From assembly GCA_002337125.1 (NCBI GenBank), contig DDFJ01000004.1, positions 434,001-498,000 of the forward strand: a DNA stretch of 64,000 nucleotides, read 5' to 3'. Under the pieces are notes generated by a model, which searched no databases, had not been told where the DNA came from, and saw nothing but the letters and a program-made list of their open reading frames with translations. The position numbers and the translations under genes are program-made. This document shows positions 41,854 through 50,628 of this stretch, piece by piece. The number at the start of each line of letters is the position of its first letter. Position 1 is the first letter of the stretch. The stretch is from Chitinophagaceae bacterium UBA1931. GTDB lineage: Bacteria; Bacteroidota; Bacteroidia; Chitinophagales; Chitinophagaceae.

Positions 41854-43068
41854 TCAAATCCCTCTTCTCTTCATCTCTGTTTTAATCAGCTTCAGTTCTC
41901 TTCCCATCTGTCCATTCATCGAACTATTTTCTTCTGCTCTTCTCATCAGGTAAGGAACCACATCTTTCATTGGACCAAAAGGAAGATACTTGCTTACTGA
42001 ATAACCATCTTTTGCAAGGTTGAAGGTAATATGATCGCTCATGCCATAAAGCTGGCTGAAATGTACATGCTTGTGATTATGTACAATTCCTTTTTTATGC
42101 AGCAGTTCTGCACCCAATGCATTGCTTTGTTCGTTGTGCGAAGCAACAATGCATGCAACACGGTCAATATGCTCAATGCAAAACTCTGTTGCACGGTCAA
42201 AATCCCTGTCGGTACTTTCCTTATCGGGTTGAATGGGTGAAGGGTATCCTCTTTCTGCTGCTCTTCTTCTTTCCCTTTCCATGTATGCACCACGAACGAG
42301 TTTAATGCCAAAGATGAAACCACGCTGTTCAGCTGCCTGGTGACAATCATGAATAAACTGCAAACGGTCGTGGCGGTAAAGCTGGGCTGTATTGTAAATG
42401 ATGGGCTCGGTTTTGTTGTACTGATCCATCATTAACGTAATCAACGCATCAATCGGGTCCTGTATATAAGTTTCTTCTGCATCAACAGTAACGCTTACTT
42501 TTTTTGTTGCTGCAAGTGAGCAAATGCGTTCCATGCGGTTGCAGATACGCTGCCATTCCTGGCGCTCTTCGGCAGATATTTTTTCAAGTGTCTGTTCGTA
42601 ACGTTTAATTAAAGTGCCTTCTGATTTATGCATCAGGTCATCCATTTTCTCCAGTAATTCAAAACGGGCAATACCTGTTACTTTAATACTGATAAATGGA
42701 ATGTTTGGCTGAGTTGCTGCATATTCAACCACTTTTAAAAACTGTTCGCAGGAACGATCTTTTTCATCTTCGCCATAATCACCACCTTCCACACCATAAT
42801 CAAGGATAACCTGCACATTGAACCTGGCAAGATTGTTTACCACTGTTGCAGTTTCTTCAAGCGTTTCACCACCAATAAACTGCTCAAAAATAGTTTTGCG
42901 GATGAGGCCTTTTACCGGAAGTCCGGCCCTGATAGCCCATGGAGTAATTTTTGTTCCAATGCCAACCAGCCAGGTATAACCCATTGAGGAAAAGAGAAAG
43001 TTGGCTTTTTTTAATTGCTTGTCGTTTTTATATTCAAAAGCGTTTGCAGTGTTATCAAAACTAAACAT
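41854..43068 (-). CDS. Proline dehydrogenase
   Basis: A 404-aa FAD enzyme of the PRODH (beta8-alpha8 barrel) family, oxidising proline to pyrroline-5-carboxylate. Motifs: NVQVILDYGVEGGDYGEDE, FISIKVTGIARFELLEKM, VTVDAEETYIQDPIDALI, GIKLVRGAYMERERRRA with the RGAYxxxE substrate/FAD-binding sequence, and VASHNEQS. The single-domain length fits monofunctional PRODH, not bifunctional PutA. Upstream is a -7 box at 43106-43113. Electron acceptor is probably the quinone pool. Confidence 0.94.
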   Translation of the reverse strand: MFSFDNTANAFEYKNDKQLKKANFLFSSMGYTWLVGIGTKITPWAIRAGLPVKGLIRKTIFEQFIGGETLEETATVVNNLARFNVQVILDYGVEGGDYGEDEKDRSCEQFLKVVEYAATQPNIPFISIKVTGIARFELLEKMDDLMHKSEGTLIKRYEQTLEKISAEERQEWQRICNRMERICSLAATKKVSVTVDAEETYIQDPIDALITLMMDQYNKTEPIIYNTAQLYRHDRLQFIHDCHQAAEQRGFIFGIKLVRGAYMERERRRAAERGYPSPIQPDKESTDRDFDRATEFCIEHIDRVACIVASHNEQSNALGAELLHKKGIVHNHKHVHFSQLYGMSDHITFNLAKDGYSVSKYLPFGPMKDVVPYLMRRAEENSSMNGQMGRELKLIKTEMKRRGI

Positions 43069-43105
43069 AAGGTATAATTTTAGCTATCGTTCGTTAATGC
43101 GAGAG

Positions 43106-43113
43106 CAAATATA
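43106..43113 (-). promoter_or_regulatory. Candidate -7 box for proline dehydrogenase
   Basis: Minus-strand TATATTTG, exact TAnnTTTG, 38 bp before the ATG at 43068. Confidence 0.5.
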
Positions 43114-43135
43114 TACCTCAAACTGTTACTGACAA

Positions 43136-43990
43136 CTAATCTTCTTTACGGGTGAATAAAATGAGCGGATTAATGGTATAAGTCGGGGTAACGGTGATCT
43201 CTTTTACTTCACCAAGCTGCATAATCTTTACGTTGACTTTAACCCGGTTCTTTGTTTCCGATTCGTTTACAACAACAATTTCATAATCGCCGGACTGAAT
43301 AGATTCAAAACGCAGCCGGACCGGTTTCTTTATCAGGCTTTGCATAGAAGCAAGCCGGTTATCATTCACGTATACAGAAATTGAATCACTGGCGCTTGAA
43401 TCAACTGTTGAAAACTGTACAACCAAAGGGCTGTTTTCGATTGCCTGTGCATATACTTTTTTAACCAGGCGGGATTCTGCTGGCAGTTTAATACCTGAAA
43501 TTTCATACGCCTCATACAACTGCCTGATGTATTCATTAATTTCATCAGTTGTCATATCAGAAATGCTGTTACTTACTTTGGTAAGACCCAACCTATCTGA
43601 GTTGCCTGATTGCCAAACCCAAAATCCGTTCATTACACTTGTTGAATCGCTGCGGGTACTTACAATCATTTCAAAATGATCAACCATGCGGCATTCGCTT
43701 TCTTTCATGCCAACAGAACGTTGCAGTTTTTGCCAGTTAAATACAAGCTTTCCATTCTCTGGATTTGCAGAAACAAAGAAATCGCAACCATACACAACAC
43801 CCTTATCACTTCCCCTGCTGTAAAGAATACCATAGTAGGCCCCTTCCTGCTGAATGATTTCAAGGCGTAGGTTGAGTTTATGACTTTTGCTGCCATCAAG
43901 CAACACGCTACCTTCCCAAACACCGGTTAAGTCCTGAGCATAGGTTTGCAAAGAGGCACTGAATAACAGAAAAAGCAGAAAGTTTCGCAT
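43136..43990 (-). CDS. Secreted protein of unknown function
   Basis: A 284-aa protein: signal peptide MRNFLLFLLFSASLQTYAQ; N-terminal beta-rich region (LTGVWEGSVLLDGSKSHKLNLRLEI...AYYGILYSRG) like small lipocalin-type or DUF barrels that start with GxWxG; a helical middle (TTDEINEYIRQLYEAYEISG); and a C-terminal beta-sandwich-like part (ISVYVNDNRLASMQSLIKKPVRLRFESIQSGDYEIVVVNE). No family can be named. Ends 67 bp before proline dehydrogenase transcription starts. Confidence 0.7.
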   Translation of the reverse strand: MRNFLLFLLFSASLQTYAQDLTGVWEGSVLLDGSKSHKLNLRLEIIQQEGAYYGILYSRGSDKGVVYGCDFFVSANPENGKLVFNWQKLQRSVGMKESECRMVDHFEMIVSTRSDSTSVMNGFWVWQSGNSDRLGLTKVSNSISDMTTDEINEYIRQLYEAYEISGIKLPAESRLVKKVYAQAIENSPLVVQFSTVDSSASDSISVYVNDNRLASMQSLIKKPVRLRFESIQSGDYEIVVVNESETKNRVKVNVKIMQLGEVKEITVTPTYTINPLILFTRKED

Positions 43991-44048
43991 TCAGTTTTTA
44001 TTTGAAGATACAACTGCAATTGTTTTGCAATTGTTAAGATAACACATC

Positions 44049-45371
44049 CTATTCTAAACCAAACACACCCTTGTTTAACGCTTGTAACGTCTGCGTTTTA
44101 AAGGCAGCAGGCACAAGCATTGAAACGTTGTGAGGGCTTCCGCCATAGCTCACCATTCTTACAGGAATATCAGTTACACTGTCAAACAACTTTGTAAGAA
44201 TATGTTCAGTTTTACCAATTTCATTTCCAACAATACTCACAATCGTCTGGTCCTGGTCAACTTCAACTGTGCCAAATGGTTCCAGTTCACGAACAATATC
44301 TTCCATGTGAGCGTTGGTATCAATCGTAACTGATACGGCAACTTCAGAAGTTGTAATCATGTCAATTGAAGTGCGGTATTTCTCAAACACTTCAAATACT
44401 TTACGTAAGAAACCATAAGCAAGCAACATGCGGCTGCTCTTTATCTTAATGGCAGTAATACCATCTTTTGCAGCAACAGCTTTTACACCAACACTACCAG
44501 CCAGTTCAGTAATCAATGTTCCCTTTGCATCAGGCTGCATAGTGTTCAGCAGTTTTACCGGAACGTTATAATGCTGTGCAGGCCAGATAGAAGCAGGGTG
44601 AAGAATTTTTGCACCGAAGTATGCCAGTTCAGCTGCTTCATCAAAGCTCAGCTGCTCAATGGCCACTGTCTTTTTCACGATACGTGGATCGTTATTGTGC
44701 ATACCATCAATATCAGTCCATATTTCACAAACACTTGCCTGGATTGCTGCAGCAATTAACGATGCGCTGTAATCGCTTCCACCACGTTTCAGGTTATCAA
44801 CCTCTCCCCTTGCATTGCGGCAAATGTATCCTTGTGTAATGAATAATTTTTTACTGCTGTTCTGATCAATCAGACTTTTCAGTTTCAGTTTAATGCTTTC
44901 AACCTGTGGTTCATCGTAACTGTCGATGCTCATAAAATCAAGCGCAGGCAGTAACAGGTGATCAATTCCTTTTTCTTCCAGGTAGCAGCTGAACATTTTA
45001 GTGCTCATCAACTCTCCCTGTGCAAGAATATCTTTATTCAATGCTTCGTTAAAAGAAATTTTAAGAATGATGTTCAGGAATTCAAAATGCTCAGCAATAA
45101 TTGCACGGCATTTTGCCTGCATCTCGGACGAAACAAGCAGATTACTGATGAAGTTTTGGTAATGTGCATCCAGTTTATCAATTACCTGTTTGGCTGCATC
45201 CCTGTCGCCCTTTGCAAGTGCAGTTCCAATTTCAACCAGTGAATTGGTTGTACCACTTAAAGCACTTAATACAACAATTTTTGATTCATCATCACGTGTA
45301 ATCAAACTTGCCACATCATGCATTCTTTCAGGCTTACCTACAGAGGTACCGCCAAACTTCATAATTTTCAT
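44049..45371 (-). CDS. lysC: Aspartate kinase, monofunctional
   Basis: A 440-aa enzyme (start at MKIMKFGGTSVGKPERM, 45371; an upstream start at 45437 adds 22 unconserved residues). It phosphorylates aspartate in the first step of lysine, methionine and threonine synthesis. Motifs: KFGGTSVG nucleotide/substrate site, SKIVVLSALSGTTN, ITQGYICRNARGEVDNLKRGGSDYSASLIAAA, EIWTDIDGMHNNDPRI. Two C-terminal ACT domains (GITAIKIKSSRML, TIVSIVGNEIGKTEHIL) indicate allosteric feedback control. No homoserine dehydrogenase domain. No leader peptide or lysine riboswitch was recognised in the 170 bp upstream. Confidence 0.96.
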   Translation of the reverse strand: MKIMKFGGTSVGKPERMHDVASLITRDDESKIVVLSALSGTTNSLVEIGTALAKGDRDAAKQVIDKLDAHYQNFISNLLVSSEMQAKCRAIIAEHFEFLNIILKISFNEALNKDILAQGELMSTKMFSCYLEEKGIDHLLLPALDFMSIDSYDEPQVESIKLKLKSLIDQNSSKKLFITQGYICRNARGEVDNLKRGGSDYSASLIAAAIQASVCEIWTDIDGMHNNDPRIVKKTVAIEQLSFDEAAELAYFGAKILHPASIWPAQHYNVPVKLLNTMQPDAKGTLITELAGSVGVKAVAAKDGITAIKIKSSRMLLAYGFLRKVFEVFEKYRTSIDMITTSEVAVSVTIDTNAHMEDIVRELEPFGTVEVDQDQTIVSIVGNEIGKTEHILTKLFDSVTDIPVRMVSYGGSPHNVSMLVPAAFKTQTLQALNKGVFGLE

Positions 45372-45541
45372 CGTAATCGGTTTATGTCTTTTTTGTTTAT
45401 CAACTATATTGCTGCTATTGAGCTTTGGTTGTGTCACTCACTTGTACTTCCTGTATTTCTGCTCATCTTTTTTTGATCAGCATTCTTCACACAACTCAGT
45501 ACCAACTGTGTTTTTAACCTCACTCAAAAAAGCATGCGAAA

Positions 45542-46618
45542 TTAAAGATTGAGATTGAAAATCTGTCCTGTTCTTTGTAAATCTTCTGCAACAGATTCCA
45601 GCAAAGGAATTCCTTCTTTCATGCGGATGGCTTCATATTCTCTTTCTGGGTCGCCGGGTATTAATACACGTTCGTATCCTTCGGCAGGTTTTGCCTCCCT
45701 GAAACGGCGAATCCACTGATCCATGTCTTTCTTAAAATCTTCTGCTTTACGGAAGGCATCAATACGCATTGCACCCAGAAAATGACCAAGACCTTTACCC
45801 GGTTGATTTTCCGGCATGGGCACATATGCAGGAAATGGTGGAACCCAGGGACCGTAGTTTGCACCACTTAGTACAGCTGAGAAAATATCTACAATTGAAC
45901 CAAGTGCATAGCCTTTATGGCTTCCATGCTCCCTGTCGCTGCCAAGTGGCAATAATGCTCCTTTGTTTTTTAATGCATGTGCATCAGTAGTAGCAAGACC
46001 TTGCTCGTCCTGTATCCAGCCAACCGGCGCTTCTTCGTGTTTGCGTTGTAAGATTTCGAGTTTACCATTTGCAGCAGTGGTTGTTGCCATATCTGCAACA
46101 AAAGGATGTTCATTACCTGCGGGAACAGCAACCGCAATCGGGTTAGTGCCCAGCATACGTTCAACTGAATAGGTTGGCGCAACCAAAGCCGAAGCATTTG
46201 TCATGGCCATTCCAATCATATCATGTTGCAAAGCCATCATTGCATGATAACCTGCAATACCAAAGTGATTACTGTTCTGCACACTCACCCAACCACTGCC
46301 AACATTTTTTGCTTTTCCAATTGCCACATGCATGGCAAAAGGTGCAACTACAAGACCTAAGCCTCTGTCGCCATCAACCACTGCAGTTGAAGGTGTTTCA
46401 TGAACAATATGAATATGAGGTTTGGGATTAATTCTTCCAGCCTGCCACAAACGCACATAGCCGCTTAAACGGGCCACACCATGCGAATCGATACCTCTTA
46501 CATCAGCCGAAAGCAACGTTTTTGTTGCTGTTTCAGCATCAGTTTCACTGCAACCCATTGCTAAAAAAACATTCCTGGTAAACTCAAATAAATGCAGGTA
46601 AGAAAATGTTATTTCCAT
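45542..46618 (-). CDS. Ldh family (malate/L-sulfolactate dehydrogenase-type) oxidoreductase
   Basis: A 358-aa NAD(P)-dependent dehydrogenase of the Ldh2/YlbC/DpkA family, distinct from classical lactate and malate dehydrogenases. Motifs: DVRGIDSHGVARLSGYV, VDGDRGLGLVVAPFAM, VQNSNHFGIAGYHAM (catalytic His), MTNASALVAPTYSVERMLGTNPIAVAVPA, DMATTTAANGKLEI, HGSHKGYALGSIVDIFSAVLSG. Substrate may be malate, ureidoglycolate, sulfolactate or a cyclic imine; context does not decide. Confidence 0.93.
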   Translation of the reverse strand: MEITFSYLHLFEFTRNVFLAMGCSETDAETATKTLLSADVRGIDSHGVARLSGYVRLWQAGRINPKPHIHIVHETPSTAVVDGDRGLGLVVAPFAMHVAIGKAKNVGSGWVSVQNSNHFGIAGYHAMMALQHDMIGMAMTNASALVAPTYSVERMLGTNPIAVAVPAGNEHPFVADMATTTAANGKLEILQRKHEEAPVGWIQDEQGLATTDAHALKNKGALLPLGSDREHGSHKGYALGSIVDIFSAVLSGANYGPWVPPFPAYVPMPENQPGKGLGHFLGAMRIDAFRKAEDFKKDMDQWIRRFREAKPAEGYERVLIPGDPEREYEAIRMKEGIPLLESVAEDLQRTGQIFNLNL

Positions 46619-46682
46619 TAAATAAAATTCATCTGTCGTTAAATGTATTTGCTAAAACTATCGCTAACAACTAACGACTTTT

Positions 46683-47006
46683 TTATGCCTGTGCAGTCGG
46701 TCCGCCAAAATTCATCGGTATCTGAAAGTCTTCCAGGTCCCTGATTTGTCCGTTTGCCTGTTCAAAGCGTTGAATATTTTCAGTCAACGCTTTCATAAAA
46801 CGTTTGGCATGTTGTGGTGTAAAGATTATTCTTGATTTTACTTTACTTTTCGGAGTTCCCGGCATCACATTTACAAAGTCAATCACAAATTCTGCATGAC
46901 TGTGTGTTATAATCGCAAGATTAGCATATTCTCCTTCGGCAACCTCTTCAGTAATCTCAATATTCAGCTGATTAGGGTTTACATTTTGCTGTTCGTCCAT
47001 ATTCAT
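46683..47006 (-). CDS. DUF3467 domain-containing protein
   Basis: A 107-aa cytosolic protein with the DUF3467 signature (LNIEITEEVAEGEYANLAIITHSHAEFVIDFVNVMPG, then VKSRIIFTPQHAKRFMKALTENI). The family is widespread, often called transcription-factor-like or bound to RNA polymerase-associated contexts, but its function is undetermined. A -7 box lies 12 bp upstream. The start could also be the ATG two codons later. Confidence 0.9.
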   Translation of the reverse strand: MNMDEQQNVNPNQLNIEITEEVAEGEYANLAIITHSHAEFVIDFVNVMPGTPKSKVKSRIIFTPQHAKRFMKALTENIQRFEQANGQIRDLEDFQIPMNFGGPTAQA

Positions 47007-47017
47007 AATTTAAGTTT

Positions 47018-47025
47018 CAAATATA
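47018..47025 (-). promoter_or_regulatory. Candidate -7 box for DUF3467 gene
   Basis: Minus-strand TATATTTG, exact TAnnTTTG, 12 bp before the ATG at 47006. Confidence 0.5.
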
Positions 47026-47120
47026 CAATTCAATTAAGCTTGAAATAAAAAAGATCGGCAGTAAGAAAATTGATTAAAAAAAATCTTGAAAAAGTTTTCA
47101 TTATAAAAAGTAAAAGCCCT

Positions 47121-47128
47121 TATCTTTG
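47121..47128 (+). promoter_or_regulatory. -7 box of the tRNA-Asp gene
   Basis: TATCTTTG, exact TAnnTTTG, 20 bp before the tRNA 5' end. A TTTTC at 47096-47100 lies at about the right distance for a -33 element. Confidence 0.7.
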
Positions 47129-47148
47129 CCGTCCCAAAAATGGGAGTT

Positions 47149-47222
47149 GGATCGGTAGTTCAGTTGGTTAGAATGCCGCCCTGTCACGGCGGAGGTCGCG
47201 GGTTCGAGTCCCGTCCGGTCCG
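47149..47222 (+). tRNA. tRNA-Asp (anticodon GTC)
   Basis: 74-nt cloverleaf. Acceptor stem GGATCGG pairs with CCGGTCC (one T:G), discriminator G at 47222. D-loop contains TTCAGTTGGTTA; anticodon stem CCGCC/GGCGG closes the loop CTGTCAC with anticodon GTC; T-arm CGGGTTCGAGTCCCG. CCA is not encoded. A strong terminator follows. Confidence 0.98.
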
Positions 47223-47234
47223 CAGAAAAAGTAA

Positions 47235-47268
47235 AAAGAGCCTTGTAATAATTTACAAGGCTCTTTTT
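47235..47268 (+). terminator. Intrinsic terminator of tRNA-Asp
   Basis: Perfect 14-bp stem AAAGAGCCTTGTAA / TTACAAGGCTCTTT around TAAT, followed by a T-run. Confidence 0.95.
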
Positions 47269-47564
47269 TATGCTTTGGAAATATAACCATGCAAAATTGA
47301 AAATTTCAAATACGACTCTTACTTACAAATCTCAGTGGATCTGAGATTTCAAAACATTCGCTTTTATCAAACTTTAACCCTCATCCCATATCTGCATTTA
47401 TTTCAGATTAAACAGATTTTTAACGTTTAAGAGATTTCGTCACCTAACGCAAAACATTTTTCATTTACATTAAACATTTCTCCATCAAAACTGTTGTAGT
47501 GCCTAACTAATTAGGTGCCCAGGGCTTTATGCGCAAGCAGATATATCATTAAATATTAGTTGTA
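47269..47564. other. Intergenic region ahead of the secretion operon
   Basis: About 300 bp without a gene. It contains a perfect 9-bp hairpin AAATCTCAG-TGGAT-CTGAGATTT (47327-47349) without T-run and a CCTAA-CTAA-TTAGG palindrome near 47503-47517. I found no short secreted-peptide ORF that could be the cargo of the exporter. Confidence 0.6.
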
Positions 47565-49244
47565 ATGGCAAATGAACAGGCTGAAAAAGATCTTAAACGC
47601 CCTATAAAGCGCTTATTGCAGGTAATTAACCTTGAAAGAAAGGAAATAAGTGCAATTTATTTTTTTGCAATCCTTGCAGGTTTGTTACAGCTAGCTGTTC
47701 CGCTTGGCGTACAGGCAATTATCAATTTTGTACTGGCTGGTCGTCTTTCAACATCGATCATTGTCTTAATCATATTTGTTGTTTTCAGCACGTTCGCAAC
47801 GGGACTACTGCAAGTGAACCAAATGAAAATCATTGAAAAAATCCAGCAACGTCTTTTTACCCGCTACTCGTTTGAATTTGCCTGGAGAATACCACGTCTT
47901 GATTTGAAACAGACTGATAGTTATTACTTACCTGAATTTGTGAATCGCTTTTTTGATACAATCAACCTGGAAAAAAGCCTGGCAAGATTGCTCATAGATT
48001 TTCCTTCAGCCTTAATACAAGTAATCTTTGGATTAATCCTACTCTCATTATATGCCAACGTGTTTATCATTTTCAGTTTACTGGTCATTTTAATTGTATT
48101 TATCATTATCAGGTCAACTTATAAAAGAGGGTTATTAACGAGTTTGTATGAGAGCGATCAGAAATATGCAGTTGCAGGCTGGATAGAAGAAATTGCAAGA
48201 GTACTGAAGTCTTTTCAGTTTTCGAAGGGATCATCTTTTCCAATGGAAAAAACAGATCAGCTGGTTACAAAATATTTGCATGCACGTACAAGTCACTTTA
48301 AGGTTTTGCTGTTACAATATTGGGCGCTTATTGGTTTTAAGATTATTATCACTGCTGCAATGTTGATCGTTGGTGCAGCCTTACTGGTAGGCAATCAGAT
48401 TAATGTAGGTCAGTTTGCAGCAGCGGAAATCGTAATCATTACAGTGTTGGCATCGGTAGAAAAACTCATCAAAAGTCTAGATAAGATTTATGACATTTTA
48501 ACCAGCGTTGAAAAGCTTGGAAAAGTTATTGACAAACCACTTGAGCCGGAAGGAAGTTTGCAACCCGACCCTGATTCAAATGGTATGAGCATTGAGTTTC
48601 AAAATGTAGGCTTCAGTTACAGTAACAATATTGATATTCTGAAAGACATTTCCTTTCGATTAGAGAAAGGTCAAAAAATGTGCATTACAGGAAGTGATGG
48701 TTCAGGCAAATCAACCCTGCTAAAAATGCTTACCGGTGCATACCCCGATTTTACAGGAACGATTACGATAAATGAAATTCCAATAGGTAATTACAGCCCA
48801 ACTCTTTTAAGAGCAGAAACAGGAATTCTCTTTCAATCACAGGATATTTTCCAGGGAACACTATGGGAAAATATTTCCCTTGGCGACAACAGTGTTACCA
48901 CTTCTCAAATAACAGATTTAGCAGAAAAATTAGGCATCAGCGATGTAATCACTTCGTTAAAGAATGGCTTTGATACGCAAATAGATGCTGGTGGCAAACG
49001 ACTGTCGAGTGCTGTTATCAGGAAAGTACTACTTCTTCGTGCATTAATTTCCAAGCCGCAGCTTCTATTACTTGAAGAGCCATGGCTTGGCTTTAATGAT
49101 GAATGCAGGAAAAAAATTAAAAATTATTTACTGAATGAAATTCCGGCAACAACTGTTTTAGTTATATCAAACGAAATGGATTTTGCTGACAGTTGTAACT
49201 CGGCAATTCAAATAAGAGATGGTAAAATAATTAAGCTGAAATAA
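47565..49244 (+). CDS. ABC exporter (type I secretion-like) with atypical ATPase motifs
   Basis: A 559-aa half-transporter: six-span membrane domain (residues about 25-310) and one nucleotide-binding domain (about 335-559). Walker A GSDGSGKST (376-384) and the Q-loop (ILFQSQDIF) are intact. Three other motifs are altered: the signature LSGGQ reads LSSAV (480-484), Walker B ends LLLLEEP with Glu504 in place of the Asp, and the switch His is Asn536 (VISNEMD). There is no C39 peptidase domain. With the HlyD and TolC genes that follow it forms a complete tripartite exporter. Whether it hydrolyses ATP normally is unclear; the changes may be a clade feature. Confidence 0.88.
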   Translation: MANEQAEKDLKRPIKRLLQVINLERKEISAIYFFAILAGLLQLAVPLGVQAIINFVLAGRLSTSIIVLIIFVVFSTFATGLLQVNQMKIIEKIQQRLFTRYSFEFAWRIPRLDLKQTDSYYLPEFVNRFFDTINLEKSLARLLIDFPSALIQVIFGLILLSLYANVFIIFSLLVILIVFIIIRSTYKRGLLTSLYESDQKYAVAGWIEEIARVLKSFQFSKGSSFPMEKTDQLVTKYLHARTSHFKVLLLQYWALIGFKIIITAAMLIVGAALLVGNQINVGQFAAAEIVIITVLASVEKLIKSLDKIYDILTSVEKLGKVIDKPLEPEGSLQPDPDSNGMSIEFQNVGFSYSNNIDILKDISFRLEKGQKMCITGSDGSGKSTLLKMLTGAYPDFTGTITINEIPIGNYSPTLLRAETGILFQSQDIFQGTLWENISLGDNSVTTSQITDLAEKLGISDVITSLKNGFDTQIDAGGKRLSSAVIRKVLLLRALISKPQLLLLEEPWLGFNDECRKKIKNYLLNEIPATTVLVISNEMDFADSCNSAIQIRDGKIIKLK

Positions 49245-49272
49245 CACGATTAAAAAAGCAATTTGTTTAACC

Positions 49273-50628
49273 ATGCAATTATTAACAGAAGATATACAAG
49301 CGAAAGCAGGCAAGCAATTAAAATCGTTTAGTGAAATATACAGGCACAACAGGACGACTAAAGTGCGTTTATATTTTTACGTCGTATCAGCAATAATATT
49401 GCTGACACTATTTATTCCATGGACTCAGAATATCAGAAGTACAGGATCTGTAACTACTATGCGGCAGGAACAAAGGCCGCAACAAATCAATAATATCATC
49501 CCGGGAAGAATTGTAAAATGGTGGGTAAAGGAAGGTGATTTTGTAAAAAAAGGTGATACCATTTTACAGTTAGCCGAAATCAAAGATGATTATCTCGATC
49601 CACAATTACTTGAGCGAACAGAGGAACAGTTAAATGCCGAACAACAAACGATTGGCTATTATGAAGAGAAAGTAAAAACCAGTGAACAACAAATTTCTGC
49701 AATTGAAAATGAAAAAGAGCTAAAACTTAATTCAATTGATAATAAGCTGATTCAAACGAAACGTAAAGTTCAGAGCGACAGTACAAAACTGATTGCAGCA
49801 GAAAACGAAATGACAGTTGCCGACAGACAATTAAATGCTGCAATTAAAATGTATGAGCAAGGTGTGATTCCTTTAACTGAACTTGAACGTCGTAAAGTAC
49901 AACACCAGAACACAAGTGCTAAACTTACAACTGCACAAAATGACTTTTACAACAGCAAGCAGGATTTGTTGATTCTTCAGTTAGACAGGAATGCCACTAT
50001 TCAAAATTATTCTGAGAAAATAGCAAAGACAACCGGAGAACGTTTTCAGTCACAATCACAAATTGCCACCGGCCAGGGAAAAGTTGCAAAGCTTCTCAAT
50101 CAATATGAAAATTACCGCATCCGCAATGGGCAATATTATGTTTTGGCTCCACAGGATGGGCAGGTGATTAATGCACGCAAAGCTGGTATAAATGAAACGG
50201 TAAAAGAAGGTGAAATGATTGTTGAAATAGTGCCGGAAAATTACCAGTTAGCTGTTGAGATATGGATAAAACCAATGGACTTGCAATTACTAGAAATTGG
50301 GCAGAAAGTCCGTTTCACTTTTGATGGTTTCCCTGCACTTATTTTCAGCGGCTGGCCAGAAGCTTCATACGGAACATTTGGAGGAAAAATTGTTGCCATT
50401 GAATCAAACTTAAATGAGAATGGAATGTTCAGGGTAATTGTTGCAGAAGATAACGAAGAAAGAAAATGGCCACACGAATTAAAACTTGGAACGGGTGCAG
50501 TTGGATTTTCTTTATTAAAAGATGTTCCTATATGGTATGAGCTTTGGCGCCAGGTGAATGGATTCCCTCCTGATTTTTACAAGCCCGTTGTAAATAAAAA
50601 AAGCAAATCAACTAAGACAAACAAATGA
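49273..50628 (+). CDS. HlyD-family periplasmic adaptor of the exporter
   Basis: A 451-aa membrane-fusion protein. One N-terminal span (VRLYFYVVSAIILLTLFIPW), then a biotinyl-lipoyl-like half (GRIVKWWVKEGDFVKKGDTILQLAE), a long coiled coil (residues about 105-260, rich in Glu/Gln/Lys), the second lipoyl half (YYVLAPQDGQVINARKAGINETVKEGEMIVEIVPE) and a beta-barrel (VRFTFDGFPALIF). Starts 28 bp after the ABC gene and overlaps the TolC gene by 4 bp (ATGA). Confidence 0.92.
   Translation: MQLLTEDIQAKAGKQLKSFSEIYRHNRTTKVRLYFYVVSAIILLTLFIPWTQNIRSTGSVTTMRQEQRPQQINNIIPGRIVKWWVKEGDFVKKGDTILQLAEIKDDYLDPQLLERTEEQLNAEQQTIGYYEEKVKTSEQQISAIENEKELKLNSIDNKLIQTKRKVQSDSTKLIAAENEMTVADRQLNAAIKMYEQGVIPLTELERRKVQHQNTSAKLTTAQNDFYNSKQDLLILQLDRNATIQNYSEKIAKTTGERFQSQSQIATGQGKVAKLLNQYENYRIRNGQYYVLAPQDGQVINARKAGINETVKEGEMIVEIVPENYQLAVEIWIKPMDLQLLEIGQKVRFTFDGFPALIFSGWPEASYGTFGGKIVAIESNLNENGMFRVIVAEDNEERKWPHELKLGTGAVGFSLLKDVPIWYELWRQVNGFPPDFYKPVVNKKSKSTKTNK

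Noticed and set aside
45372..45541. Possible lysine riboswitch or leader peptide upstream of lysC
   Set aside because: I could not find conserved riboswitch elements or a Lys-rich leader ORF.
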